Assembly: GCF_007096885.1 (NCBI RefSeq)
Contig: NZ_VJNO01000027.1
Span: forward strand, 33,287-97,286
Direction: 5' to 3'
From: Streptomyces sp. 130
GTDB lineage: Bacteria; Actinomycetota; Actinomycetes; Streptomycetales; Streptomycetaceae
DNA: 64,000 nucleotides
Shown here: positions 8,494-16,576 of the stretch, piece after piece
How the letters are laid out: each line of letters opens with the position of its first letter
How positions within the stretch are numbered: position 1 is the first letter of the stretch
Notes under the pieces: model-generated
What the model was told of the DNA's origin: nothing
Seen by the model: the letters and a program-made list of their open reading frames with translations, nothing else
Database searches by the model: none
Made by a program: the position numbers and the translations under genes

Positions 8494-8503
8494 TCACCTC
8501 AGC

Positions 8504-9790
8504 TCACCGGTACTGCAGGTATTTCTTCCGCACGGCCCGGAACTCCGCGAGGTCGTCCGCCCACGCGCCGGTCACCTCGTCCAGGTCCGCCCCGGCGTCG
8601 ATCATCGTCCGCACCCGGGTGTTCCCCGTCAGCTTGTCGATCCAGTTGTCCGACCGCCACGCGAAGCCGTCCCACGTCCGCTTCGCGGTGATCAGCAGCG
8701 CGATCCCCGTACGCACCGGGTCGAAGACCTCGCGGTCCTGGACGTGCAGCTGCACCCCGCCCACGGTCCTGCCCTGGAACTTCGAGAAGGTCGGCGCGAA
8801 GTACGCCTCGCGGAAGGCCACTCCGGGCAGTTCCAGCGCGTTGGCCGCGTCCGCCCACCGGTGGTCGACGCCCTCCGCGCCCAGCAGCTCGAACGGGCGG
8901 GTCGTGCCGCGTCCCTCGGACAGGTTCGTCCCCTCGAAGAGGCACGTGCCGGAGTAGACCAGGGCCGTGTCGGGCGTCGGCATGTTGGGGCTCGGCGGCA
9001 CCCACGGCAGGCCCGTCGCGTCGAAGAAGTCCGAGCGCGACCAGCCCGACATCTTCACGGTCTCCAGCTCGGCCGGGCGGTCCTTCAGGAACTCCCCGTT
9101 GAACAGCAGCGCCAGCTCGGTCACCGTCATCCCGTGCGCCTGGGAGATCTCCCGGCGCCCCACGAACGTGCCGAACGCCGGGTCCAGCACCGGCCCGAGC
9201 GCCGCCCGCCCCGACACCGGGTTCGGCCGGTCCAGCACCACGAACCGCTTGCCCGCGAGCGCCGCCGCCTCCATGCAGTCGTACAGCGTCCAGATGTACG
9301 TGTAGAAGCGGGCGCCGGCGTCCTGGATGTCGAAGACGATCGTGTCCACGCCGGACGCCGTGAAGACGTCGGCGAGCGCCTGACCGCTCTTCAGGTACGT
9401 GTCGTAGACCGGCAGCCCGGTCGCCGGGTCGTCGTAGCGGCCCTCGGAGCCGCCCGCCTGCGCGGTCCCCCGGAAGCCGTGCTCGGGGCCGAAGACCGCG
9501 GTGAGGTCCACCCGGCCGTCCGGGTGCATCACGTCCACGATGTGCCGGACATCGGACGTGATCCCGGTCGGGTTGGTGACGACGCCGACGCGCTGCCCCT
9601 TCAGCAGGGCGTAGCCGTCCGCCGCCAGCCGGTCGAACCCGGTACGGACCCGCTGCCCGCCCCCGTTCCCGTGCCCGCGGCCCTTGCCGTGCGAGGCACC
9701 GGCCGCCGCCGGGCCGGCCGAGGCGGCCGTGGCCGCGAGCGCTCCCATCGCACCGCCGGCAGTCAGCAAACCACGCCTGGACAGGCTCAT
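8504..9790 (-). CDS. Exo-beta-N-acetylmuramidase NamZ-like (DUF1343) protein, Tat-exported
   Basis: This 428-aa protein has a twin-arginine signal (MSLSRRGLLTAGG then a hydrophobic Ala-rich run). The mature part shows DUF1343 landmarks: GVVTNPTGI, FGPEHGFRG, a glycine-rich loop, VFDIQDAGARFYTY, LDRPNP and EGTNLSEGRGTTRPFE. DUF1343 proteins were shown to be GH171 enzymes that release N-acetylmuramic acid from the non-reducing ends of peptidoglycan fragments. It probably recycles or remodels cell wall outside the membrane. The start at 9790 is chosen because the Tat motif begins there; the longer frame to 9943 adds only Arg/Ala-rich sequence. Confidence 0.9.
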   Translation of the reverse strand: MSLSRRGLLTAGGAMGALAATAASAGPAAAGASHGKGRGHGNGGGQRVRTGFDRLAADGYALLKGQRVGVVTNPTGITSDVRHIVDVMHPDGRVDLTAVFGPEHGFRGTAQAGGSEGRYDDPATGLPVYDTYLKSGQALADVFTASGVDTIVFDIQDAGARFYTYIWTLYDCMEAAALAGKRFVVLDRPNPVSGRAALGPVLDPAFGTFVGRREISQAHGMTVTELALLFNGEFLKDRPAELETVKMSGWSRSDFFDATGLPWVPPSPNMPTPDTALVYSGTCLFEGTNLSEGRGTTRPFELLGAEGVDHRWADAANALELPGVAFREAYFAPTFSKFQGRTVGGVQLHVQDREVFDPVRTGIALLITAKRTWDGFAWRSDNWIDKLTGNTRVRTMIDAGADLDEVTGAWADDLAEFRAVRKKYLQYR

Positions 9791-9936
9791 TCGGCTACCT
9801 CCAAGATCGCGACGAGTGTCATGGTCACGCACGCTAGCGCGCGGACGGGCCCGGGGGAACGTGTCGGACGGGGCCGCCGCGCCGCGAGTGGCCGACGGGA
9901 CGGCTCCGCCTCTTCCCGCGCGACACCTCTTCCCAC

Positions 9937-9953
9937 ACGACATACCGACTGGT
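9937..9953. promoter_or_regulatory. Shared 17-bp operator, copy 1 (ACGACATACCGACTGGT)
   Basis: It lies directly next to a probable -10 (TAGTCT, 9954-9959) of the SDR-ligase-TetR operon. The reverse complement occurs exactly at 16469-16485, upstream of the kinase/acyl-CoA dehydrogenase operon. The core ACCGACTGGT is a near-palindrome typical of TetR sites. The likely binder is the TetR protein encoded at 12452. Confidence 0.75.
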
Positions 9954-9991
9954 TAGTCTGCCCGTGCAGTCGGCTGAGAGGTGCGAGAGCG

Positions 9992-10756
9992 ATGAGTACG
10001 GTGCAGGGCGCTGGCGTAGTGGTCACCGGGGCCGGAGGCGGCATCGGCGCCGCCCTCGCCCGCAGATTCGCCGCCGAGGGCGCACGGGTCGTCGTCAACG
10101 ACCTCGACGCGGCCCGGGTCGAGGCGCTCGCCGGGGAGATCGGCGCCACCGTCGTCGCCGGGGACGCCTCCCGGATCGTGGACGCCGCCCGGGACGCCCT
10201 GGACGGCACCGTCGACGTCTACTGCGCCAACGCGGGCCTCGCCTCGCCGGGCGACCCGCTGGCCGACGAGGAGGTCTGGGCCGCGGCCTGGGACGTCAAC
10301 GTGATGGCCCACGTCCGGGCGGCCCGCGCGCTGCTCCCGGACTGGCTGGAACGCGGCAGCGGCCGGTTCGTCTCCACCGCCTCCGCCGCCGGGCTGCTCA
10401 CCATGATCGGCGCGGCCCCGTACAGCGTGTCCAAGCACGGGGCCGTCGCCTTCGCGGAGTGGCTGTCGCTGACCTACCGGCACCGGGGCGTCAAGGTCCA
10501 CGCGATCTGCCCGCAGGGCGTGCGCACGGACATGCTCACCGCCGCCGGATCGGCCGGCGAGCTCGTCCTGGCCCCCGGCGCCATCGAGCCCGAAGCCGTC
10601 GCGGACGCCCTGTTCGACGCCATGGCGAACGACCGGTTCCTGGTCCTGCCGCACCCCGAGGTCGGCCGTTACTACCAGGCCAGGGCCGCCGACACCGACC
10701 GCTGGATCCGCGGCATGAACCGCCTCCAGCGCACCTGGGAGGAGACCGGAGCATGA
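9992..10756 (+). CDS. Short-chain dehydrogenase/reductase
   Basis: This 254-aa Rossmann-fold oxidoreductase has TGAGGGIG (about residue 12) for the cofactor and an acidic Asp after the second strand (VNDLD), which suggests NAD(H). It has the NAG motif (CANAG) and the catalytic Ser/YxxxK pair (STASAAG; YSVSK). It is the first gene of an operon: its TGA overlaps the ATG of the CoA ligase (ATGA). It probably oxidises or reduces a hydroxyacyl/ketoacyl intermediate of the pathway that the ligase feeds; in the lva pathway the comparable enzyme is LvaD. Confidence 0.92.
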   Translation: MSTVQGAGVVVTGAGGGIGAALARRFAAEGARVVVNDLDAARVEALAGEIGATVVAGDASRIVDAARDALDGTVDVYCANAGLASPGDPLADEEVWAAAWDVNVMAHVRAARALLPDWLERGSGRFVSTASAAGLLTMIGAAPYSVSKHGAVAFAEWLSLTYRHRGVKVHAICPQGVRTDMLTAAGSAGELVLAPGAIEPEAVADALFDAMANDRFLVLPHPEVGRYYQARAADTDRWIRGMNRLQRTWEETGA

Positions 10757-12411
10757 CCGGGTCCATCTACGCGGCGAAGCCCTGGCTCCCGCTGCTCAGC
10801 GAGGCCCAGCGGGCCCCCGTCCACCCCGCCGAGACCCTGGTGCACGCCTTCCGCGCGTCGGTCGCCCGCACCCCGGACCACCCGGCGCTCGCCTACTTCG
10901 ACGGACGCCTCACCTACCGCGAGACGGACGAGCTCTCCGACTCCGTGGCCGGCCACCTCGCCGCCCGGGGCCTGGAGCCCGGCGACCGGGTCGCGATCAT
11001 GCTCCAGAACTCCCCGCAGTTCGTCCTCGCGCTCCTCGGCGCCTGGAAGGCCGGCGCCACCGTCGTCCCGCTCAACCCGATGTACAAGTCCGCCGAGGTC
11101 GGGCACGTACTCCACGACGCCCAGGTCACCGCCCTGATCTGCTCGGACCGGGCCTGGGAGGCGTATCTCCGGGACACCGCCGCGGCCGCGCCCAGCGTCC
11201 GGATCGCGCTCACCGCCTGCGAGCTGGACCTCCAGACGAAGAACGACAAGCGGGTCCTGGACTTCGAGCGGCTGCCCGCCGCGGCGGACGCCGACGACCT
11301 CGTCGCCGTCGCCCGCCAGGGCCTCGCCGCCCCCGCCGGCCGGCAGCCCACCGCCGCCGGCACCGCGCTGATCAGCTACACCTCCGGGACCAGCGGCACC
11401 CCCAAGGGCGCCATGAACTCCCACGGCAACATCATGGTCAACGCCGAACGCCAGCGCACCGGCCACCCCGTCCCCGAGGGCGCCGCCTACTTCGCGCTCG
11501 CCCCGCTCTTCCACATCACCGGCATGGTCTGCCAGCTGGCCGCCTGCCTCACCAACGCGGGCACCCTCGTCCTCGCCTACCGCTTCCACCCCGGGGTCGT
11601 CCTCGACGCCTTCGCCGAGCACCGCCCCGCGTACACCGTCGGACCCTCCACCGCCTTCATGGCGCTGGCCGCGACCCCCGGCGTGACGCCCGCGCACTTC
11701 GCCTCCTTCCAGGTCATCTCGTCCGGCGGCGCCCCGCTGCCGCCCGCGCTCGTGGAGAAGTTCCGGGCGGGCTTCGGCCCGTACATACGCAACGGCTACG
11801 GGCTCACCGAGTGCACCGCCCCCTGCGCCTCCGTGCCCCCGGAGCGCGAGGCTCCCGTCGACCCGGTCTCCGGCACCCTGTCGGTCGGCGTGCCGGGGCC
11901 GGACACCGTCGTCCGCATCCTGGACGAGAACGGCGCCGAGGTGCCCTTCGGGGAGCAGGGCGAGATCGCGGTGCGCGGCCCGCAGGTCGTCTCCGGCTAC
12001 TGGGGACTGCCCGAGGCCACCGCCGCCGCCTTCCCCGACGGCGAGCTGCGCACCGGCGACATCGGCTTCATGGACCGCGAGGGCTGGCTCTACGTGGTCG
12101 ACCGCAAGAAGGACATGATCAACGCCTCCGGGTTCAAGGTGTGGCCCCGCGAGGTGGAGGACGTCCTCTACACGCACCCGGCCGTCCGCGAGGCCGCCGT
12201 CGTCGGCGTGCCCGACGCCTACCGGGGCGAGACGGTCCGGGCCTACGTCAGCCTGCGTCCGGGCGCGTCCGTGGAGCCGGACGAGCTGGGCGCGTACTGC
12301 AAGGAACGGCTGGCCGCCTACAAGTACCCGCGCGAGGTCGAGATCCTGGCCGAGCTGCCCAAGACGGCAAGTGGGAAGATCCTCAGGCGGGAACTGCGTT
12401 CAGCCCGTTAG
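10753..12411 (+). CDS. Acyl-CoA synthetase (AMP-forming)
   Basis: This 552-aa ANL-superfamily ligase carries out acid + ATP + CoA to acyl-CoA + AMP + PPi. The P-loop-like A3 motif YTSGTSGTPKG is at about residues 209-219, NGYGLTE at about 350, the TGD motif (RTGDIG) at about 434, a DRKKDMI hinge, and the catalytic lysine near the C-terminus (PKTASGKILRREL, Lys542). It is translationally coupled to the SDR by a 4-nt overlap and followed after 40 bp by a TetR gene. The substrate is unknown; the neighbours suggest a hydroxy or keto fatty acid. Confidence 0.93.
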   Translation: MTGSIYAAKPWLPLLSEAQRAPVHPAETLVHAFRASVARTPDHPALAYFDGRLTYRETDELSDSVAGHLAARGLEPGDRVAIMLQNSPQFVLALLGAWKAGATVVPLNPMYKSAEVGHVLHDAQVTALICSDRAWEAYLRDTAAAAPSVRIALTACELDLQTKNDKRVLDFERLPAAADADDLVAVARQGLAAPAGRQPTAAGTALISYTSGTSGTPKGAMNSHGNIMVNAERQRTGHPVPEGAAYFALAPLFHITGMVCQLAACLTNAGTLVLAYRFHPGVVLDAFAEHRPAYTVGPSTAFMALAATPGVTPAHFASFQVISSGGAPLPPALVEKFRAGFGPYIRNGYGLTECTAPCASVPPEREAPVDPVSGTLSVGVPGPDTVVRILDENGAEVPFGEQGEIAVRGPQVVSGYWGLPEATAAAFPDGELRTGDIGFMDREGWLYVVDRKKDMINASGFKVWPREVEDVLYTHPAVREAAVVGVPDAYRGETVRAYVSLRPGASVEPDELGAYCKERLAAYKYPREVEILAELPKTASGKILRRELRSAR

Positions 12412-12451
12412 AAACAGACAGACGCGTACGCACGGAAGGAAGGCGGCGGCT

Positions 12452-13045
12452 ATGGCCAAGGAGACGGACGGGAGCGGCGCCCCCGTCCCGCAGCGACTGC
12501 TGGCCGCCGCCACCCGGCTCTTCGCCGAGCAGGGCTACGACCGCACCTCGGTGCAGGAGATCGTGGAGGCGGCCGGCGTCACCAAGGGGGCGCTGTACCA
12601 CTACTTCGGCTCCAAGGAGGACCTGCTCCAGGAGGTGTACGCCCGGGTGCTGCGCCTCCAGCAGGAGCGGCTCGACGCCTTCGCGAACGCCGAGGCGCCC
12701 ATCGAGCGGCGGCTGCGCGACGCGGCGGCCGACGTGGTCGTCACCACCATCGAGAACCTGGACGACGCCTCGATCTTCTTCCGCTCCATGCACCACCTGA
12801 GCCCGGAGAAGAACAAGCAGGTACGCGGCGAGCGGCGGCGCTACCACGAGCGGTTCCGCGCCCTGGTCGAGGAGGGCCAGCGCAGCGGCGTCTTCTCCAC
12901 GGCCACCCCGGCGGACCTCATCGTGGACTACCACTTCGGCTCGGTCCACCACCTGTCGACCTGGTACCGCCCGGACGGCCCGCTCACCCCGCAGGAGGTC
13001 GCCGACCACCTGGCCGACCTGCTGCTCCGGGCGCTCCGACCGTAA
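12452..13045 (+). CDS. TetR-family regulator of the SDR-ligase and kinase-ACAD operons
   Basis: This 197-aa protein has a TetR helix-turn-helix (AATRLFAEQGYDRTSVQEIVEAAGVTKGALYHYFGSKEDLL) and a C-terminal ligand domain with a His-rich stretch (MHHLSPEKNK; DYHFGSVHHLS) resembling KstR2-type C-terminal domains. A GGAAGGA site precedes the ATG. It is the third gene of the operon and the natural candidate to bind the 17-bp motif found at 9937 and 16469. Its 3' end overlaps the convergent LysR gene by 62 bp. Confidence 0.88.
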   Translation: MAKETDGSGAPVPQRLLAAATRLFAEQGYDRTSVQEIVEAAGVTKGALYHYFGSKEDLLQEVYARVLRLQQERLDAFANAEAPIERRLRDAAADVVVTTIENLDDASIFFRSMHHLSPEKNKQVRGERRRYHERFRALVEEGQRSGVFSTATPADLIVDYHFGSVHHLSTWYRPDGPLTPQEVADHLADLLLRALRP

Positions 13046-13937
13046 CGGCGGCCCCGCCCGCGGGCTCCCCGCCGCACAGCCGCCCGAGCAGCGCCTCGGC
13101 CGCCGGATTGCGCGGCCGGGGCGCCCGGCCCACCAGCAGCACCGTCCGGCCCGGCTCCGGCTGCCGGATGGCCACGCACGGCAGCCCCGCGTCCTCACCG
13201 ATCCGGCGCGGCACGATCGCCACCCCGATGCCCGCCCGGACGAGGTCGACGAGCAGCCGGATCTGCGTGACGTCGCAGGTGATCCGGCGCTGCAGACCGC
13301 AGTGCGCGGCCAGCCGGCGCACCGCCGTCTCCAGGCCCGTGCCCGCCCGGAAGTCCACGAACGGCTCGTCGGCGAGGTCCTTGATCAGGGTGCGCCCGGC
13401 CCTCGCGAGGGGGTGCCCGGGCGCGGTGATCAGCACCAGCTCCTCGTACCAGGTGGCGAACGCGGTGATGCCCTCGGGCAGTTCGGCGGTGTCCGGCGCC
13501 AGATAGGCGAGATCCAGCTCCCCGGCGCGCACCGCCGCCACCAGCTCCGGTGTCGTCGCCTCGCGCAGGGAGATCTGCACCCCCGGCCACAGCCGGTGGA
13601 ACGCGGCCAGCTCGGCGGCGAGGTCGACGCAGGTCAGCGTCTGGATCGTGCCGACGCGGACCCGCCCGGCGGCCAGCCCCGACACGGCCGCCACCGCGTC
13701 CCGGGCGGCGTCCGTCCCCGCGAGCACCGTGCGCGCGGCGGGCAGCAGCGCCCGGCCCGCCTCGGTGAGGACCACCCGGCGGCCGGTGCGGTCGAAGAGC
13801 TCGGCGCCCAGCTCCCGTTCCAGGTTGCGCACGGACGTGCTCAGCGCCGACTGCACGATCAGCTCGGCGCGGGCGGCGGCGGTGAAGCTGCCGTGCGTGA
13901 TCACCGCCATGAAGTGGCGGAGCTGGCGTATCTCCAT
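12984..13937 (-). CDS. LysR-family transcriptional regulator
   Basis: This 317-aa protein has an N-terminal winged helix (IRQLRHFMAVITHGSFTAAARAELIVQSALSTS) and a periplasmic-binding-like effector domain (VRVGTIQTL from about residue 92; GVAIVPRR near 240). The last ~30 residues are Gly/Ala/Pro-rich and are encoded within the 62-bp overlap with the convergent tetR, so the C-terminus may be a recent extension. It is divergent from a 54-codon ORF; dyads in that gap fit a LysR site. Confidence 0.9.
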   Translation of the reverse strand: MEIRQLRHFMAVITHGSFTAAARAELIVQSALSTSVRNLERELGAELFDRTGRRVVLTEAGRALLPAARTVLAGTDAARDAVAAVSGLAAGRVRVGTIQTLTCVDLAAELAAFHRLWPGVQISLREATTPELVAAVRAGELDLAYLAPDTAELPEGITAFATWYEELVLITAPGHPLARAGRTLIKDLADEPFVDFRAGTGLETAVRRLAAHCGLQRRITCDVTQIRLLVDLVRAGIGVAIVPRRIGEDAGLPCVAIRQPEPGRTVLLVGRAPRPRNPAAEALLGRLCGGEPAGGAAVTVGAPGAAGRPGGRRPPAG

Positions 13938-13951
13938 GCATCTACGCTATC

Positions 13952-13973
13952 GATGGCTCCCAGTGAATCCATC
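13952..13973. promoter_or_regulatory. Possible LysR-type operator (GATGG-N12-CCATC)
   Basis: This inverted repeat lies 15 bp upstream of the lysR start. A second dyad, TGAATCCA at 13964-13971 with TGGATTCA at 14005-14012, overlaps it and reaches the start of the divergent small ORF. Confidence 0.45.
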
Positions 13974-14011
13974 TGTTGGACCGTCTCCCGGGCCGGGGCC
14001 AAGCTGGATTC

Positions 14012-14176
14012 ATGGCGCACCTCCAGAGCTCCGCCCGCATCCCCGCCCTGTGGACCGCGGCCTACGGCCCCCGCCGCCCCCGCGCCGTCCGCCTGCTGGC
14101 CCGCACCCTGCTGCGGGTACGGGCCTTCGCCCGCGAACTGGCCCTGGCCGACCACGTGCCGACCGGGGGCTACTGA
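14012..14176 (+). CDS. Small basic hypothetical protein (54 aa)
   Basis: An ORF divergent from lysR encoding an Ala/Arg-rich peptide (LWTAAYGPRRPRAVRLLARTLLRVRAF). It has a suitable position for a LysR-controlled target but no clear ribosome-binding site and no recognised family. It may equally be a chance frame in GC-rich DNA. Confidence 0.35.
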   Translation: MAHLQSSARIPALWTAAYGPRRPRAVRLLARTLLRVRAFARELALADHVPTGGY

Positions 14177-14180
14177 AGCG

Positions 14181-15395
14181 CTACAGGTACTTCTTGATCT
14201 CCCGCCGGGCCAGCGAGCGCTGGTGCACCTCGTCCGGGCCGTCCGCCAGCCGCAGGGTCCGGGCCGAGGCCCACAGCTCGGCGAGCGGGAAGTCCTGGCT
14301 CACCCCGCCCGCGCCGTGCAGCTGCACCGCCTGGTCCAGGATGGCGACCACCGCGCGCGGGGTGGCGATCTTGATGGACTGGATCTCGGTGTGCGCGCCC
14401 CGGTTGCCGACGGTGTCCATCAGCCAGGCCGTCTTCAGCACCAGCAGCCGCAGCTGCTCGACGGTGACCCGGGCGTCCGCGATCCAGTTCTGCACGACGC
14501 CCTGCTGGGCGAGCGGCTTGCCGAAGGCGGTACGGGAGACCGCGCGCCGGCACATCAGCTCGATCGCCCGCTCCGCCATGCCGATGAGCCGCATGCAGTG
14601 GTGGATGCGCCCCGGACCCAGCCGGGCCTGGGCGATGGCGAAGCCGCCGCCCTCCTCGCCGATCAGGTGCGACGCCGGGACGCGCACGTCCTCGAAGACG
14701 ACCTCCGCGTGGCCGCCGTGCCAGTGGTCCTCGTAGCCGTACACCTGCATGGCGCGCTTCACCGTCAGACCGGGGGTGTCCCGGGGCACGAGGATCTGCG
14801 ACTGCTGGCGGCGGATGTCCTCGCCGTCCGGGTCCGTCTTGCCCATCACGATGAAGATCTCGCAGTCCGGGTTCATCGCCCCGGAGATGTACCACTTGCG
14901 GCCGTTGATGACGTAGTCGCCGCCGTCCCGGGTGATCCGGGTCTCGATGTTCGTCGCGTCCGAGGAGGCGACCTCCGGCTCCGTCATCGCGAAGGCCGAC
15001 CGGATCTCCCCGGCCAGCAGCGGTTCCAGCCACCGCTTCTTCTGCTCGTCGGTGCCGAACTCGGCCAGCACCTCCATGTTCCCGGTGTCCGGCGCCGCGC
15101 AGTTCGTCGCGGTGGGCGCCAGCCGCGGCGAGCGGCCCAGGATCTCCGCCAGCGGCGCGTACTGGAGGTTGCTCAGGCCCGCCCCGTGCTCCGTGCCCGG
15201 CAGGAAGAGGTTCCACAGACCCTGCCGGCGGGCCTCCGCCTTCAGGTCCTCCACGATCCGCGGGGTCTGCCAGGGGGAGTCCAGCTCGGCGCGCTGCTCG
15301 TCCGCGATCCGCTCGGCCGGGTAGACGTGCTCGTCCATGAAGGCGAGGAGCCGGGCGCGCAGCTCCTCGGTACGGGCGTCGAATGCGAAGTCCAT
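14181..15395 (-). CDS. Acyl-CoA dehydrogenase, ACAD10/ACAD11 (LvaC-like) type
   Basis: This 404-aa flavoprotein has the acyl-CoA dehydrogenase fold (AMTEPEVASSDATNIE, FGKPLAQQGVVQNWIADAR, QLHGAGGVSQDFPLAELW). It ends with LADGPDEVHQRSLARREIKKYL, typical of the ACAD10/11 subgroup. Members work with an APH-type kinase: the kinase phosphorylates a 4-hydroxyacyl-CoA and the ACAD removes phosphate to give an enoyl-CoA. The kinase gene lies directly upstream in the same operon, 5 bp away, and a GGAAGG site overlaps that gene's end. Confidence 0.9.
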   Translation of the reverse strand: MDFAFDARTEELRARLLAFMDEHVYPAERIADEQRAELDSPWQTPRIVEDLKAEARRQGLWNLFLPGTEHGAGLSNLQYAPLAEILGRSPRLAPTATNCAAPDTGNMEVLAEFGTDEQKKRWLEPLLAGEIRSAFAMTEPEVASSDATNIETRITRDGGDYVINGRKWYISGAMNPDCEIFIVMGKTDPDGEDIRRQQSQILVPRDTPGLTVKRAMQVYGYEDHWHGGHAEVVFEDVRVPASHLIGEEGGGFAIAQARLGPGRIHHCMRLIGMAERAIELMCRRAVSRTAFGKPLAQQGVVQNWIADARVTVEQLRLLVLKTAWLMDTVGNRGAHTEIQSIKIATPRAVVAILDQAVQLHGAGGVSQDFPLAELWASARTLRLADGPDEVHQRSLARREIKKYL

Positions 15396-15400
15396 GGGGT

Positions 15401-16423
15401 TCAGCCTTCCTGGAGGGTGGTGAGGCCGTGCTCGATGAAGACGGGGACGAGGTCGCCGATGCGGTCGAAGCCGCCGCCGACCGTCTGGCCCAGGGTGTAG
15501 CGGTAGTGGATGCCCTCCAGGATCACGGCGAGCTTGAACCAGGCGAACGCCGTGTACCAGGAGATGGCGGAGGTGTCGCGGCCGGACCGGGACGCGTAGC
15601 GCTCGATCAGCTCGGCGGGGGACGGGTGGCCGGGCGCGCCGCTGGTCGTGGAGACCGGCGACTCGGGCAGCCCCAGGTCGGAGCTGTACATCACGAGCAG
15701 TCCGAGGTCGGTGAGCGGGTCGCCGAGCGTGGACATCTCCCAGTCGAGGACGGCCCTGATCTCGTCGTCGGGGCCGATCAGCGCGTTGTCCAGGCGGTAG
15801 TCCCCGTGCACCACGGTGGGCGCGGGGGAGCCGGGCAGGTCGCGGCCGAGCGCCGCGTGCAGCTCCTCGATGCCGGGCAGCTCGCGGTTGCGGGAGGCGT
15901 CCAGCTGCTTGCCCCAGCGGCGCAGCTGCCGGTCCAGGAAGCCCTCGGGCCGCCCGAAGCCGCCCAGCCCGACCGCCTCGGGGTCCACGGCGTGCAGCTC
16001 GACCAGCGTGTCGACCAGGGCGAGGACCGCGGCGCGGGTGCGTTCCGGGCCGAGCGGGGCCAGCTGCTCCGCCGTGCGGTACGGGGTGCCCTCGACGTAC
16101 TCCATGACGTAGAACGGCGCGCCGACCACCGAGTCGTCCTCGCAGAGCAGGAGCGGTTCGGGGACCGGGACCGCCGTCGGGTGCAGGGCGCTGATGACCC
16201 GGTGTTCGCGCTTCATGTCGTGCGCGGTGGCCAGCACGTGCCCCAGCGGGGGCCGGCGGACGACCCACCGGCCCGTGCCGTCGGTGACGACGTACGTCAG
16301 GTTCGACCGGCCGCCCTCCACGACCCGGGCGTCCAGCGGTCCGTTCACCAGTCCCGGGCGCTCGCGGTCCAGGTGTCCGCGCAGCCGGCCGAGATCGAGA
16401 CCTGGCGGATGGACGTGGCTCAT
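15401..16423 (-). CDS. APH-family kinase (ACAD10/11 kinase domain or LvaA-like)
   Basis: This 340-aa protein has the aminoglycoside-phosphotransferase fold: a glycine-poor N-lobe (SNLTYVV), the hinge PFYVMEYVEG, the catalytic loop VVHGDYRLDNAL (Brenner motif, about residue 200) and the metal-binding LDWEMSTLGDP. Proteins of this subgroup phosphorylate 4-hydroxyacyl-CoA in beta-oxidation of 4-hydroxy acids; in human ACAD10/11 the same domain is fused to the dehydrogenase encoded here downstream. The ATG has a GGAGGT site. The shared 17-bp operator is 46 bp upstream. Confidence 0.88.
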   Translation of the reverse strand: MSHVHPPGLDLGRLRGHLDRERPGLVNGPLDARVVEGGRSNLTYVVTDGTGRWVVRRPPLGHVLATAHDMKREHRVISALHPTAVPVPEPLLLCEDDSVVGAPFYVMEYVEGTPYRTAEQLAPLGPERTRAAVLALVDTLVELHAVDPEAVGLGGFGRPEGFLDRQLRRWGKQLDASRNRELPGIEELHAALGRDLPGSPAPTVVHGDYRLDNALIGPDDEIRAVLDWEMSTLGDPLTDLGLLVMYSSDLGLPESPVSTTSGAPGHPSPAELIERYASRSGRDTSAISWYTAFAWFKLAVILEGIHYRYTLGQTVGGGFDRIGDLVPVFIEHGLTTLQEG

Positions 16424-16468
16424 CGTGCGTACCTCCGGGGTGGGCGAACGGTCGCTCTCATGATGCCG

Positions 16469-16485
16469 ACCAGTCGGTATGTCGT
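16469..16485. promoter_or_regulatory. Shared 17-bp operator, copy 2 (ACCAGTCGGTATGTCGT)
   Basis: The exact reverse complement of 9937-9953, placed 46 bp before the kinase start. It links this operon to the TetR encoded at 12452. Confidence 0.75.
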
Positions 16486-16564
16486 CCAGTGCGTCCCCGG
16501 AACCGGATGCGGAGTCTCCGGTCCCAGTGCCGCCCCGCCCCTGGTGCTCGGTCGCATCCCTGAA

Positions 16565-16570
16565 TAGGGT
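16565..16570 (+). promoter_or_regulatory. -10 box TAGGGT of the glucarate dehydratase gene, leaderless arrangement
   Basis: TAGGGT ends six bases before the ATG, and no Shine-Dalgarno is present. Confidence 0.5.
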
Positions 16571-16576
16571 TCACGT

